NCBI GenBank assembly: GCA_013397695.1
Contig: VYZI01000125.1
Location: 1,811,936-1,875,935 of the forward strand
Source of the DNA: Centropus unirufus
Lineage: Eukaryota; Chordata; Aves; Cuculiformes; Centropidae
Reading direction: 5' to 3'
DNA: 64,000 bases
The notes beneath the pieces were generated by a model that did not search any database, was not told the DNA's origin, and was given only the letters and a program-made list of their open reading frames with translations. Position 1 is the stretch's first letter. Every line of letters starts with the position of its first letter. Positions 1 to 11,739 of the stretch are shown piece by piece. Both the position numbers and the translations under genes were made by a program.

Positions 1-2940
1 TGAATTCACAGTGCAACATCTGCTCCATAATAACTCTCTGTGTGCACGGTGCAAATGCACCCTGTGATAAATACAAGGTCTCTCATCCTTTTTTCCCTGA
101 GGGGCACGCTACCTTGCTTCACATCGCCTTTCCCATGAAATAAGCTACCAGAGCACAACTGCACTGTATCACACAGACGCTGCCTATGACTTGTTCCCAT
201 GTCCACATACTGGCCTGCAAGTTCACGTGGTCCACATACTTGGGTCTGCAAGGCAAATTCCAGACTGATAGCAAGATAACTGCGTAGTTAGCACACAATG
301 CTGCTCCTCTTCCAGTGATGGGAGCTCCACTATTGGCGATCAGTCTTGTTTGACTTGAGCAGCATCAAAATCTTAAGCCTCACCTGCTGAAGTTAATGGG
401 AAGTCTTTGATTACGGGTGGGGTTTCAGCCTAGCGTTATCTACAGTTTACACTCCAGGGAGCCCCAGAGGATTCTTCGTGAGCAGGAGCTGCAAAATCTG
501 GTACGGGAGACACCTTGTGCGTGGAGTAAACTTCCTGCACTTATTAAAAATAACTGGAAGCTGCCTAACTTTGGCAGAAATGTTAACTATTTTGTTGCAG
601 TCTTCTGGAGTACATTTTCAGGTTCCCCTGAAGGTTGAAAGAAGATAGAGTCGTTGGGTGATTTTGGGGGGAAGTCATGAAGATCAAAAAAGGAGATTTT
701 TTTAGGTTTTTGATTGCCAAATTATTGGAAGAAAGCAGAAGTGGTAATTCTGAAAATGGCAAAATGTTGCATTTTAACACTTGAAAACAAAATATTTTGA
801 GTATTTTGAGAGTTCTTTTCGATCTTGAGTTTCACCTAACGGAAAGAAATAAACACCTTGAAAATAAATTGGTTTGAGTTAAACAAAACACTGAAGTTTG
901 ACTTAAATATGATTTGGGGTTTTTCTTCTTTTGGTCTGCATTCTAAACTTAAAAAGCTTGTGAGATGATGCCTGAGGGTATGCTTCTCTGTCATATGAGC
1001 CGCAGAGTTCCATTTCAGTGGAGGAGAGAGGCTGTTGACCAAAGTCCTGGAAGTTTAGTCAGGGCCTGGCTGTCTGAAGAATTTTGAGGTTGCAGTGCCT
1101 GTGTCACAGAGGAGCTGTGCTTCCAGCTCAGGGTTTCTTAAGCCAGAAAGGCTTCTGTAGCAGGTATCTCACAATGCTCCAATGCATGAGAAAGAGGACA
1201 AAGATGCGTGTAACAGGGTCATCATCATTACCAGTGCGCTATGGAGAGTCACAACCAGCCGGAGGAGGCAGACTTTCATGGATGCTGCTCCGTAAGGGCT
1301 TAGCTTCAGCCAGGATATCCAGTAGTTGTCTTGCAATAAAGCTGGATCAGCTGGGGAATATTGGTTTTGGTTTTGGAAAGTCTTGCAGTTTGTACATTCA
1401 ACTAAAACAGACTGTTTCAGGGCTATAAACTTTTTTTGAGCAGTTTCCTCTACCTACTATCCTTGCATTGCTTTCCCTCTGCCCTCCACCTATGAACTGC
1501 TCTTGTCCGTCTGTCTGACTGGTTTCCTGCCTTCACGTAGGGTGAGGTTCATCTGCATTCATCTTTAGCCACCTAGTCTGAGCTCAGTGTCTAGACTCAC
1601 TGTATGGAGGGAGAGAAGCAGAACTTTCTAGAGTGATTCATTCTGTCCTAGAGTGGATGCTTACTATAGGTCAAATTAATCATTTTCTAGATTACCTCAT
1701 TTCCTCCACGGAAAGTAAAGAGAGCTTCTCTTGTCTCAGGTGTAGAGTTCTGTCTGGTTTTGGTCTGGAACCCTGAAATTACATGGGAAATATTTGAGGA
1801 GCCTTACATCCAGGAGATAGGCAAGGTTTGTGGCACAAAGTGGAACTGAGAATTTAGGAAGGACAAGTAGACCATGGAAACCCAGCTGAAGGACAAGATG
1901 TTTAGTTTGGGCCTGTGGAAATAGACACTTGTATTTTAAGTATTCTGTGTGGGGTTCACATTAAAATGTAGCATGGCAGTTTTCCCAGACCCCAACAAAG
2001 AGACTGAGGATAGTCTGGCACCTTGTAAAAGTAAAAAAGTAAAGTAAGTAAAAAAAAAAACCTAACATTTTTTTGTACAAAGAAATTCTGTCATAAAATA
2101 TAACTATGAGAGAATGCACAATATTCAAAACTTTGGATGTGAAGAGGATTTCCTACTGTAGAATAGCAAGTGTGTGTGTGTACTTTTGATTTCAGCCCTA
2201 CTCTGTTGCAATATTACAGATAACCACAGAAGTGCAGAGGTGTTTGCGTCCCCTTAGAGGAGTTTGTTGAGAACAAAAACATGTGAAGATGTCTGCACAC
2301 TGTGGGCTTTCTTTGCAGGCACTTCAAAATGAGAACCGCAAGAAGTTTTTTCTTTCTCTTGTTATGGCAACAGCAATACCCAAGAACTATTTTAATTATG
2401 CATCTGCCTCAGCAACTCTGAACTCGATTTTAGTTGTTGATAATAAGAAATACTCTTCCTATCCTAGATTTGTGTTCAACGTACACTTACTTTGTACTGA
2501 AATCTTAATCTTGGGAGCTCATTAAAAATGCATTTGCTTCAAGGAGATGTGGGAATCAGTTGTTCTTTTGCTAAACAGCTGTATGGGATTTCCTCTTTTT
2601 ATTCCTTGCTTCCCTTACTTACTTTGTTTTGCCTTTTTTTTTTTTTATAGTTCTATCTTACTTTATTTGAAAGAGGAAAGCCAGTGAGGACCTGTGGGCA
2701 ATCCAGCAGCTTCTGAAGAAAAGCTTCATGCTGAAGGATAATCCAGAATTCCCCAAAGAAGAACATAGTGAATGTTGTGAGTTCCTAGCAGCAATAACGT
2801 GTACTTACAATCTTGTCTTTTGGGGGGTGGTATCTGCACTGTAGTGTTTGCTTCCATCCCGGTGATGTACTGAACATCTTTTTGCTCTGCTTAAACCAAA
2901 GGCAGGTGTATTCAGGCTGACCTGCAAAGCCAGACCTGAA

Positions 2941-2980
2941 TTTCTCTCCTTCTCTTTTTTTCTTTTTTCTTTTTCCTTTC
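2941..2980 (+). repeat. Homopyrimidine tract, 40 bases
   Basis: Every base on the + strand is C or T, dominated by short T runs separated by C. Such tracts can form triplex DNA and look like strong splice-acceptor pyrimidine tracts. It ends at ATG with no AG close behind and no plausible exon, so I treat it as low-complexity sequence. Confidence 0.8.
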
Positions 2981-3713
2981 ATGTAATGTCTTTAAGGAAA
3001 GATGCTGGGATTCTTTTCCTGGGACTGCTACAATTATTTAACATGTTGCTGATCCTTTTTACATAAATTTGTAAGCCTGCATATGAAGGCCTTGTGCCTG
3101 TGTAGCCTAATTAGAATGAAAAATATTGTGGATAAGAATTCAGCAATCTACAGGTCAGATTCTGGAGTTTTATGGTTTTGGTGTGATTATGACACTCTGC
3201 TCTGTCCCAAATAGTTTAAAATTATCCCACTGCTATTGCAGTGCTGATACCCCGAATTACGCTCATAAGCCTTGGGTTTGCACAGAAAAAGCAGCCTTCT
3301 GCTCACCAGGTACAGATGGAACAAAAGTGCTCTTGAGAATGGCTTTCACCCTGGCACGCCGGTCCAGCTTCTTTCAGGGAAGCATTCGTAGGTGATGAGG
3401 AGCTCTTTAGAAGTTCCTGGAGAGCGTATTTCATTGCCTGGCTTCTGGTTGGAGGACAGTGCTGCAATGGAGGAGGTGGTTGGCAAAGGCTCCTCCTCTC
3501 TCCTCCCCTCTTTCTGTCATCTTCTCCAGAGAGACGAATAGGAGAAATGAGAAGGGGTGGTGTTTTCTGCTGGAAGAATGTGCCATCCAGTGATTTTAGA
3601 GAAAAATACTGTTCCGTCTTCCCTGTGTGTTTGCAGGGTGTTGTCACATGAAGATGTGCAGAAAAATGATGAGCCTTTCCCGTTGCGAGTGGCAGCTGTT
3701 CTCTTCCCTTCCA

Positions 3714-3731
3714 CCTCCTCCTCCTCCTCCT
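3714..3731 (+). repeat. (CTC)n trinucleotide repeat
   Basis: Six perfect CTC units inside a pyrimidine-rich stretch. On the minus strand this reads as consecutive Glu or Arg codons inside open frames, which explains the apparent Glu-rich or Arg-rich segments of those frames. It is a short simple repeat. Confidence 0.8.
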
Positions 3732-6010
3732 GCCACTTAGGCAGATTTGAGAGGAAGGGGAGTGTGAGGAGGGTGGGGGAGTGGTAAACTGGGACCAGTG
3801 TCTTGTATCCACCTAGAAACTGCCTGTTTACTAAACAGTACAAATATCTCCCTTCCTCTCCCCTGCTCTCCTCATGTGGATGAAGCGCTCTTCTGGAATA
3901 GCAAAGCTGGTACAAATCAAGTCCATATTCCTCTTTGCAGAGAGGAAAAAAGAGATGTCAGGAGGATTCGTTAAGGACAAATGTTTATTTCCCTTGGTGA
4001 AGGGTAAAAACGAAGTGAGGCTCCTTTGCTCTCACAGGAGGGTACCCTGTGACTTCCAGCATACGGTTTTGTAATTTTCTGGTAGCAGTGAGGTATCGTG
4101 AGGTTTTGTTTTTTTTCCATCCTGAAAACATATGCCATAGCTTTTTTGGAGTGCTAGCCACACAAGCAGAAACACATTCTGACATGAGCAGTGAATAAAC
4201 TCTTCATGTTCCTCACTCACAGGGATTTCTTCACTTTTTTTGTGCTTAGGTGAAAACCTCTGGCACGGTTTGTGGGAAATGGAAAATAAATCTCTGAAGC
4301 AGTATGTGTCAATAACTGAAATGTCTTCAGTTGATCTCCTATCTGTAGCTATTATTTTGAGCAAATTGAAGATGTCAGGATAGTAAAAATTGCTGCTTCT
4401 TGCTCTGACAGGCTTTTCCTGCTCACCTTCAACAGGAGCCTGCCACCATAAAGGCTGACCCCAGAGAGGGTCTTGGGGACTGCAGCCATTCAAGGCTTAG
4501 CCCCGGCCCAATTTTGAGCTGCTGCCTCCTTTCACTGCTCCTTGCTTCCTTCAGCCTGGTACTATCTCATCCATACTCCTCTCCTGGCTGCCGGCTGTTT
4601 TTCCTGGCACCTGGACCCATGGTGCGGCTGGGAGCGACGGCTCCTGGAGCTGATGTCAGTGCCGCTTCCTGAGCTGCCTGGCCAGGCTGGCGGCAGCCTG
4701 GGCACACCCTCTCCCCAGAGCGTCACCTTCTCTTGCCTGTCCGTGCTACCACTGAGGCAGCCCCTCGGAGAGAAAGTGTATAGAAATTATGAAAATTGAA
4801 CATTAGCAAGCCTTTTACAGCAGTTTTCTGCAAGGAGGCATCTCCCGTGCCTTGAGCCTCAGCACTGGGTTTGTGACGCGGCTGGAAGTGATGCCCAGCG
4901 TCCGTTCAAACAGGGGTGAGCTTTGTGCACCTTGGAAGAGTGATGGGAAGTTTTGACACAGGCAGCCTTAATGTTTCGCAGCGTCTTTGCTTTTGAATCA
5001 CATTGGTATCTGTATGCTAAACCACTTCTTGCTTTTCTCCAGAAATTATCAGGCTGCTGACAAAAGAGCGTGCTGCGTGTGTCTGTTCTTCCAAAGAACT
5101 GCCCAGTACAAGCCACTCAGTGTTTATAGGGAGAGGGAAAAAGGGAAGAATCACTGTCATTTGAGCAATGTCTCTCAGAAACAGCAGTAATTTATTCCCA
5201 GGCGTTATTCTTCATTAAGAGCTACAGACAGCTGCAGCTTCCCTTTAAATAGAAATTGCGCTCTGTAGGCGTGCTATACATAGGGCTTCAGGTTTCTGAC
5301 ATTCTCTGTCAAAAAATTAGAAGTATTTCTCACCAAATAAATGTTTATTCAGAAAGTCTTATTTCCTGGCTTTTATTGCACGTCACATGCTTCCACCGGC
5401 CAGACAAGAACGGCTCAAGGCTGACATTTGGGAAGGGAAGCTGAAACAGTTTGTGTCTCTTTCAGCACTTCAGGAAAAGGCTCTGACTGTAACTCTGTGC
5501 CTTTGGTTTGGCAGTTTGTTTTAACTGATGGACCTTGGATTAATATGGACCTTGCAGAAAGACAACAGAGCTGCTGTGTCAGTGCAGAAGGGAAATGGGG
5601 GGTGGAAGGTGTTTCTCCCTGTCAGGTTGGCTCAAACCCCCTCTCCCGGCCTTGAAGCTGCCATCCTTGGAGTATGCATGGAGTGAGTCTTGCTGTGGTG
5701 GCAGGCAGCAACTGAGCTGTTCTGGTGGTGGGGTATCCCCCATGCAGATGGTGTATGAGCACCTGCAGACAGTGCATGAGGGCAGAACTGTGTCCACTTG
5801 CCCCTGCCACCCAGGAGAGGGGTTTCTAGGGTGGCTGTGAGTCCTGCAGAGATGTGTGGTGATAAGGCTGCAAGAGACTAGCACTCGGTGACCTCTGCAG
5901 GGCCAAACACCTTTTTATTCACCTCTATGCATCTTCCCTAGGTTTACCTCTCTCTTTTCCACATTCCTGCAGGCGGGATCCTTGACTCATGGCTTCCTAA
6001 CCTGCCTTTT

Positions 6011-6515
6011 CATAGAATCATAGAATGGTTTGAGTTGCAAGGGGCCTTAAAGATCATCCAGTTCCAACCCCCTTGCCATTGGCAGTGGGGCACCTTCCTC
6101 TGGATCAGATTGCTCATAGCGTCATTCAACCTGGCCATGATCATCTCTAGGGCTGGTGCATGCACAACTACTCTGGACAGCCTGTTCCAGGGCCTCACCA
6201 CCTTTAGAGGAAAAGACTTCTCCCTGATATCTAATCTAAATCTCTTTCAGCTTAAAACTATTACCCCTTGTCCTACCCCTGCACTCCCTGATAAAGAGCC
6301 TATTTCTGTAGGCCCTTTCAGTACTGGAAAGCTGCTATAAGGTCTCAGAGTGTTTTCTTCTCAGGGTTAAAAAGCCCAAGTCCTTAGCCTATCCTTGTAT
6401 GGGAGGTGCTCCAGCCATCTGATCATCTTCATGGCCCTCCAATGGACTTGCTCTAACAGATTAACTAACAGATTAGTCCTGTGCTGAGGACTCCAGAACT
6501 GAACGTAGTCTTTTT
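6011..6515 (-). mobile_element. CR1 LINE, 5'-truncated
   Basis: Antisense CR1 non-LTR retrotransposon. The 3' end lies at 6011, where the CATAGAATCATAGAATGG signature is the reverse complement of the CR1 terminal octamer repeats. Reading on the minus strand, the C-terminal part of the reverse-transcriptase protein (ORF2) is recognisable around 6400-6515: FWSPQH, then LEQV, RAMKMIRWLEHLPY and DRL, matching the conserved end of CR1 ORF2. Frame breaks follow before the 3' UTR. An 'acagatta' duplication near 6458-6472 inserts extra residues into the relic. Only the last 0.5 kb survives, the usual result of incomplete reverse transcription, so the copy cannot move. The left (5') limit is approximate. 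Confidence 0.93.
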
Positions 6516-7784
6516 TCCTGCTCTTTCCCAACTTGGACTGGTGAGCTTCCTCGTCCTTTGTCTCCATTGCTTAGCTGCTGGATCCATACTTGCCATTCAA
6601 TGTGTAAGCCTTTGCCACCCCAGTAGATGACTTTGCAATTGTAGCAGCCCCAGTTGGTTGCTTTTCATGTGGCCATGGTGTTCCTGTCAAATACAAGATG
6701 TCTTCCTCTTCTGCCTTCCCACACCCCAGGCACCCCTAAGTGTATGGCTTGCAATGTGCAAAGCATGTATTAAAATAATTCTTAGTTAGGTCATTCATTA
6801 CTCTCTTGCTTTCTTCTCTGCCGATATAGCTTCCAGAGAACTGAGAAGTTGTAATTTCTCCAGGGCTAAAATCCAAGTCTTTGATAGGCAGGCATGATGC
6901 CTGGGGCCACTACATGTTGCTACCGGTTGTCAGCTTTGTAAAACTTACCCTGCAAAGCAAGGAAATCTGGGCACAAAGATTCTTCCCTTACTGCAGCAAG
7001 CTGTAGTTTCCCAGTCTGTTCTGCCTTCATTGTCTTTCAAGCACATGGCTGTAGGATTATGGCTCCCATGTTTGGACTGAGAACAGCTTTTGCCTGAGCA
7101 AACAGATTTCTCTTTGGCAGTCACTTTAACTGCTGCCCCCAGCTTTTTGCTGTCAGCTTTGTTTCATGATTTGCCATTGGAGAAGTCCAGGCAGCGCTAG
7201 TGCATTGGAGCAAATAAGCGAAGCAAGCAAGGCAGGTGAAGGCATTTGTTAATGATTACAGTACCAGGGTGGTTGCAGTGTGGTCCATGAGTGAAACGCA
7301 TCTCCTATAGTTTTAACGTTGTAGCTTATGGTAGCGCTTATTTTTAGCTTAGTGGTGTTGGTTGGAGAAACTTCAGGTCCTTTCCTACAGCACTCCTTGG
7401 TCCAAGAGACTTCCAGTGAAACTGAGAAGCAGCATTGGGAGCCAAGCCCAGTCTTCACAGATTGATTGCATGGTGGGAAAACTGCCCTAGTGTTTGCAAG
7501 TTGTGCCTGGGGTGAAGCTGACCAAAATACAGGTATCCCATGCCTATTACAATATTTCTTCTGCTGCTCTTCTGCCTCTCCTTTGTTTCATTGCAGCTTT
7601 GTTGTGCTGCTGTATCAGTTTGCATCACTGGTGGGCTGGTTTACGGTGCCCACCATGACCCTAACAGTCTCTAGAAGCCTGTCAATGCTTCTACCAAAGT
7701 TGATAATGTTGGTGGCAGCAGGAGGAGGAAAAGCTCTCCTAGAGAGGAAGTTTTTCTGTTTGGAGTGTGCATACAAAAGGAAAG

Positions 7785-7801
7785 GCTGCTGCTGCTGCTG
7801 G
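7785..7801 (+). repeat. (GCT)n trinucleotide microsatellite
   Basis: Five uninterrupted GCT/CTG units. The run is short and probably only modestly polymorphic. Confidence 0.8.
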
Positions 7802-8291
7802 TAGGTTGGTTAAAAAATATCATGAGCCCTTTGTAGCAGAATACTATTATGAACAACTACTTCATTCATATTTATTCCAGATTTGTTTGCAGTCTGCTAG
7901 GCATGTTGACCCTGGATGCTTATGTTGGGAAGGAATATTAGATACTTTTAGTCAAACTGGCAGTACTGATGCTATCAGTGTCCCTTCTCAGTGGTTTTTT
8001 ATGTTTCTGGTTGTTAATAAGCATTGGTGTTTCCAGCTTCAGACACTGATGAATGTTTCAGAGGCATCTGATGGCACAAAGGTCGAGAGGAAGAAGATAA
8101 AGCTGCAAGTTACTAGGCCTGTTCTTAGCTTCTTTGCCTGCTGAGGTGTGAGAACTGGAGACAGGCTAAGGAAACCTGAGATGCTGTAGATTTATTTCTA
8201 ATGTATTTCTGAGGTAGGTTTATTTCTAACGGGTTCTCCTGGGAGCTTTTAAATAATGAAGAAACCCTCCCCACTATGGAAATCAAGGCTG

Positions 8292-8319
8292 TTGCACTAG
8301 TGCAAGTTATTGCACTAGT
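8292..8319. repeat. Perfect 14-base palindrome with partial repeat
   Basis: TTGCACTAGTGCAA at 8292-8305 is its own reverse complement. Its first ten bases recur directly at 8310-8319, giving a palindrome plus a direct repeat within 28 bases. No known binding factor is assigned. Confidence 0.75.
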
Positions 8320-8959
8320 ATAGAAGAAATCTATTTGGGGAGCTGAGGGTTGGATTAGATGAAGAGAGGAAGGGTTTTTTGTGGGTTTCTGTGCCAGGCA
8401 ACCTTCAGTCAAAATTGGGGTGGTGATTTATAAACTACCTTTGTCTCCCTTCCAACAAATGAACTGCAGAGTATTCTGCTAAAACATTACAAAAGCTTTG
8501 CCAGTTCAAAGAAGCTGGGGAAAATGTGGTTTGGCATCCCTGATGGGTGGACATTTGTTACCAGAGCTGCAGAGACTTCTTGCAACTGGGGGGCAGTGGG
8601 CAAATAGTGCTTGAGGCCTTTAGCTGCTAGGAATTTGTGTCTCTGGCAGATAAAACCTCCCTTCTCAACAGCTTGTTTTAGCATTTCTGATACAAACTGT
8701 TAAAGAAACCTCAGGTAACGTGAGCCTCTGGTGAAGTAAAAGTGAGTTTGACACTCTGGGTGGAGCAACAGGCAGAGTGCTGGAAGAGCTAACACTTCTC
8801 ATGTTTACAGTTAATGTGTTTAGGGAGTTTTTTTTGCATTTTCTGAAAGGAATGGTGCTTGTTTTCTTATAAAATGCGCTGCAGGTGACTGCGTTAAAGA
8901 GTCAGCTTCTTACGGGGAAAAAAGGGCAAAATTATGTCTTTGTCATTCAGTTTGTGTTG

Positions 8960-9425
8960 TGTACTGCTGCTGTTTGAGACAGGAGCGTCCTCATAACTCA
9001 TTTCTGAGTTAAGATGTGTCCATTAAATCCACTGTGAGAATTATCAGGAGTCTTTTTCTTTTTACTTTTATTAGAGCCATTAAAACGTTTGTGTAACTAT
9101 CCTTATTCAGCCTGAGGGATAGCCTGCAGAGTGATCGAGGAGATGTAAGTAAAAGCACTTTCTTCGTGTTATCGTTTACCAGTCAAACCAGTTCAACTCA
9201 AAGGATTTGGCTTAGCGAGCAGTCCTGCTGCTCCTGATGACATTTGTAGAAAGGGTGAGTGAGCCGCAGAGCTTTATATGTCTTCATTATAGGGTGAAGT
9301 CTCTTCTTAAATTAAATGAAGCACAGGCGGTCTTCATTAGCTCTGGGTTTTCTTGTTGTTATTATTATTCTAATGTAATTATCACTTTCCTTCAGTCAGC
9401 CTTCTGCTTTCCTACTTACAAATAA
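8960..9425. promoter_or_regulatory. Candidate conserved non-coding block
   Basis: AT-rich sequence free of recognised repeats, with many homeodomain-like cores (ATTAAA, ATTAG, TAATGTAATTA) and GATA-like cores (TTATCA, TTATC) spread over about 450 bases, especially 9290-9390. This texture is typical of developmental enhancers and deep conserved elements, but conservation cannot be shown from a single sequence. No promoter elements or exon were seen. Confidence 0.3.
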
Positions 9426-9892
9426 ACTCTTCCCATCTGGAGAGTATTTTGAGATGGGGAAGGTACAGTGAAGTAGTGAAACTATTGTTAGCACGATGTT
9501 CTTCCTCTCTCCTCCACTACCTAGAATGCTACACAAGGAAACAGAAAAAAAACAAATACATGACAAACATAATAGGATCGTCCTCTCACAAAAAAGATTA
9601 GGCAAAGGAAGACTATTAAGTTATCTGCCTAAGCATAGGAGGAAGCATCATACATGGATCTGTAAGACCCCTGCAGTTCTTCACTTCAGAAAAAGCAGCA
9701 TTAAGAACTGAGGAATTGCCCTGCTCTGCTCTCGGATGACAAGACATGTCGCTTTAGCAGTAAGTAGTTCTTGGGCATAATGAAATACCTGCTGACTGCA
9801 GGGAGTAAGAAAGGCTCATCACGGTGGGTGCATCTATTTGTGCATCCAAGCCCCGTGCAGAGATTCCCAAGCTGACAAGCTGCTTTGCTCTG

Positions 9893-9944
9893 GCTAATTA
9901 GACCTATTTCTCCCCTTACATCTTCTCTGCTTATGCTAATTAGA
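9893..9944. promoter_or_regulatory. Paired homeodomain palindromes
   Basis: The ten-base string GCTAATTAGA occurs at 9893-9902 and again at 9935-9944, 42 bases apart (about four helical turns). Its core CTAATTAG is palindromic and is the classic TAATTA target of Antp/paired-type homeodomains. A third copy inside ACTAATTAGT lies at 10459-10468. Site identity is seen directly; function is inferred. Confidence 0.4.
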
Positions 9945-10668
9945 GTGAGCAGGGTGCTGCTTGACACTGGGGAGAGTCAAACGAGTGTGTCTGTACAGCC
10001 TTGCACTACAGCGTACTCTGTAAATGTCTGAGCCCGCTCAGCCCGAGCACACAAGTCTGTGCCATGTTGCTTGCAGCAAAGATATTTCCTGGTGTTTTAT
10101 TGTATGCGTTATCAAGAATCACTCAGCCTTGAGTAGCTTGGCAGGACTACAGTAAAGGTAGTGTTAGAGAACGTCCTGAAAAACTTAACTGCCACTGTCC
10201 TCCTTGTTCTTGGAAAAATACGTGCTGCTAGGTGTCTTCTGTTCATTTTGTTGGATGGGAATGACTTCTGTGGTTCTGAAGCTTGGTCTGGAGGTTGAAG
10301 CTGGGTGGGGGGGCACAAGTACCCAAGCAGACAATCAGAAATGGTGAGACTGAGGAATAAGACTGTGAAGAACTTGGACTTTATGCTTTTAGATCTATTT
10401 GTCTGTGCAGGACTGGCAGAAAAATGGGTGAGCTGGTTGAATTAGATTGTGAAACCTCACTAATTAGTACTCTAAGTAAGTTTGCTATAAAATATTACTT
10501 CTAAGACATTGATTTAACTTGCAGAAGACAGGCTTTAGAAGAACCCTAACAACCCCAAAATAACAACAAATGAAACTATTCTTGCTTCTTGTAGTAGAAA
10601 TCGCGTTTTACACTCTTGACTATTCTTCCTCTGACTGGCACCTTCCTGAGAAAGGCAGTTGAGAATGA

Positions 10669-10700
10669 ATGCATATGTATACACATATACATGCACATGC
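10669..10700. repeat. 32-base alternating purine-pyrimidine tract
   Basis: Every step from 10669 to 10700 alternates purine and pyrimidine, mixing TA, CA/TG and GC steps. This is Z-DNA or cruciform-prone sequence, followed shortly by a TATATATA run. It is not a uniform microsatellite. Confidence 0.75.
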
Positions 10701-10977
10701 CGAGCTATATATACATTGATCTTGGTGAGCCTGGCAATGTAAAAGCAAGTGCAAAAACGTATGCTGGTTTGGCAAGTTGTTTGTTTTAGTTGCACAGTTT
10801 CTTGATTTTCTTCACTTAAAAGGTGCGTTAATGTTCTGTGCGTGAAGCCCGAAGTGTGATCACTAGATCTCTTGTCAAAAGATGGATGCCCATGTTTCAT
10901 TCCATATTGTGAAATGGTAGTCCTCAAAATATCACGTCAAGCCACTACCACGAATAAATAGCTGCGCTGTATTATTT

Positions 10978-11066
10978 TGGGGAGTAGCAGTTTCCAAGAC
11001 AGTCAGTATGATTGCAGCCATTAAGTGAGTAAAAAGTGTTTTGAAAGAGCAGAAAGAGCTTTGTTG
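10978..11066 (+). repeat. Local direct duplication A, copy 1
   Basis: Colinear with 11648-11733. Shared blocks in the same order and nearly the same spacing are GCAGTTTCCA (10987), GCAGCCATT (11014), TAAAAAG, TTGAAAGAGCA (11041) and AGAGCTTTGTT (11055). Overall identity is roughly 70% by eye, with a 3-base spacing difference. It is either an old tandem duplication or two copies of an unrecognised interspersed repeat. Confidence 0.55.
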
Positions 11067-11647
11067 ACTGAATCGGCTGGGTCAGAGCTGAAAAGGAAGA
11101 GTTTGCTGTTTTAAAACATAGCAGACATTTTAGTCATTCTTATCGGGATGCTTCAGTAATGCAGTTGTGTGAAAGACTGATAAGGGAACGTGCAATAGCA
11201 GCTCTCATAATTTCAAGTGCCCAAACTTGGCACATTCTGTAGTAATGTAAAATAGCAATAAATATAAATCTCGTGTTCTGGAATTCCCGAGTCTGCCTAT
11301 TAGCACATCAGTGTGTAAACACTGGCTCGGTGTGTCTAGTACAAGAAGGATGTGTTTTGCTCCTTGTGAAGGGCTGCGTGCTGGCTCTGCACCCTCGGAG
11401 CATGGATAAGGCAGGTGAGATTCAGTCTGAGCCGTACTCTGCTTTTTCTAGAGGTCTGTTTTGTATAAACCATGCATGAAAACAATACGTAGATAATTTT
11501 TCACCGTAATGCAGGTATTTTTCCAGTTTTAAATTACAACTATTAGTTACTGGTTTCACTCAAGCTGCTTAATAAGATCTTGTCAGGATTTGGGAATTCA
11601 AATAAGTCAGTCAGAATTGCGGATTTAATGGTGCTTCTTGGTCAGAT

Positions 11648-11733
11648 TGGGACTGGCAGTTTCCAGTTCAGTCCCAGATCTGCATCCATTGGATGCATAA
11701 AAAGATTTGAAAGAGCAAGAAGAGCTTTGTTCA
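11648..11733 (+). repeat. Local direct duplication A, copy 2
   Basis: Partner of the copy at 10978-11066. GCAGTTTCCA begins at 11656, GCATCCATT near 11681, TTGAAAGAGCA at 11707 and AGAGCTTTGTT at about 11720. Similarity fades on both sides, so the repeat unit is short (about 85 bases). Confidence 0.55.
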
Positions 11734-11739
11734 TTGGAA

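Larger units (their letters stand above)
1..6010. other. Unique non-coding sequence
   Basis: No gene or interspersed repeat is recognised with confidence. Open frames here, including overlapping minus-strand frames of 169 and 132 codons at 3303-3915, have low-complexity Ser/Pro/Arg composition and no domain. Local features are a short GT run near 2170-2182, a 40-base homopyrimidine tract at 2941-2980 and a TCC run at 3714-3731. The sequence near 385-420 faintly resembles amniote repeats containing a 'GAAGTCAATGGGA' motif, too weakly to call. The stretch 4500-4800 and 5560-5840 is more GC-rich than its surroundings. Confidence 0.6.
6516..8900. other. Unique non-coding sequence
   Basis: No gene is recognised. 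It contains a short (CTG)n run at 7785-7801 and a perfect 14-base palindrome at 8292-8305. The two plus-strand frames at 7466-7804 and 7767-8144 overlap the CTG run, use different frames across it and have no domain. They are most likely chance. Confidence 0.55.

Noticed and set aside
3303..3915. Overlapping 169- and 132-codon minus-strand frames, with an acceptor-like CCTCCATTGCAG on the minus strand near 3460
   Set aside because: Low-complexity Ser/Pro/Arg-rich composition driven by the TCC repeat, no domain, no convincing donor and incompatible overlapping frames.
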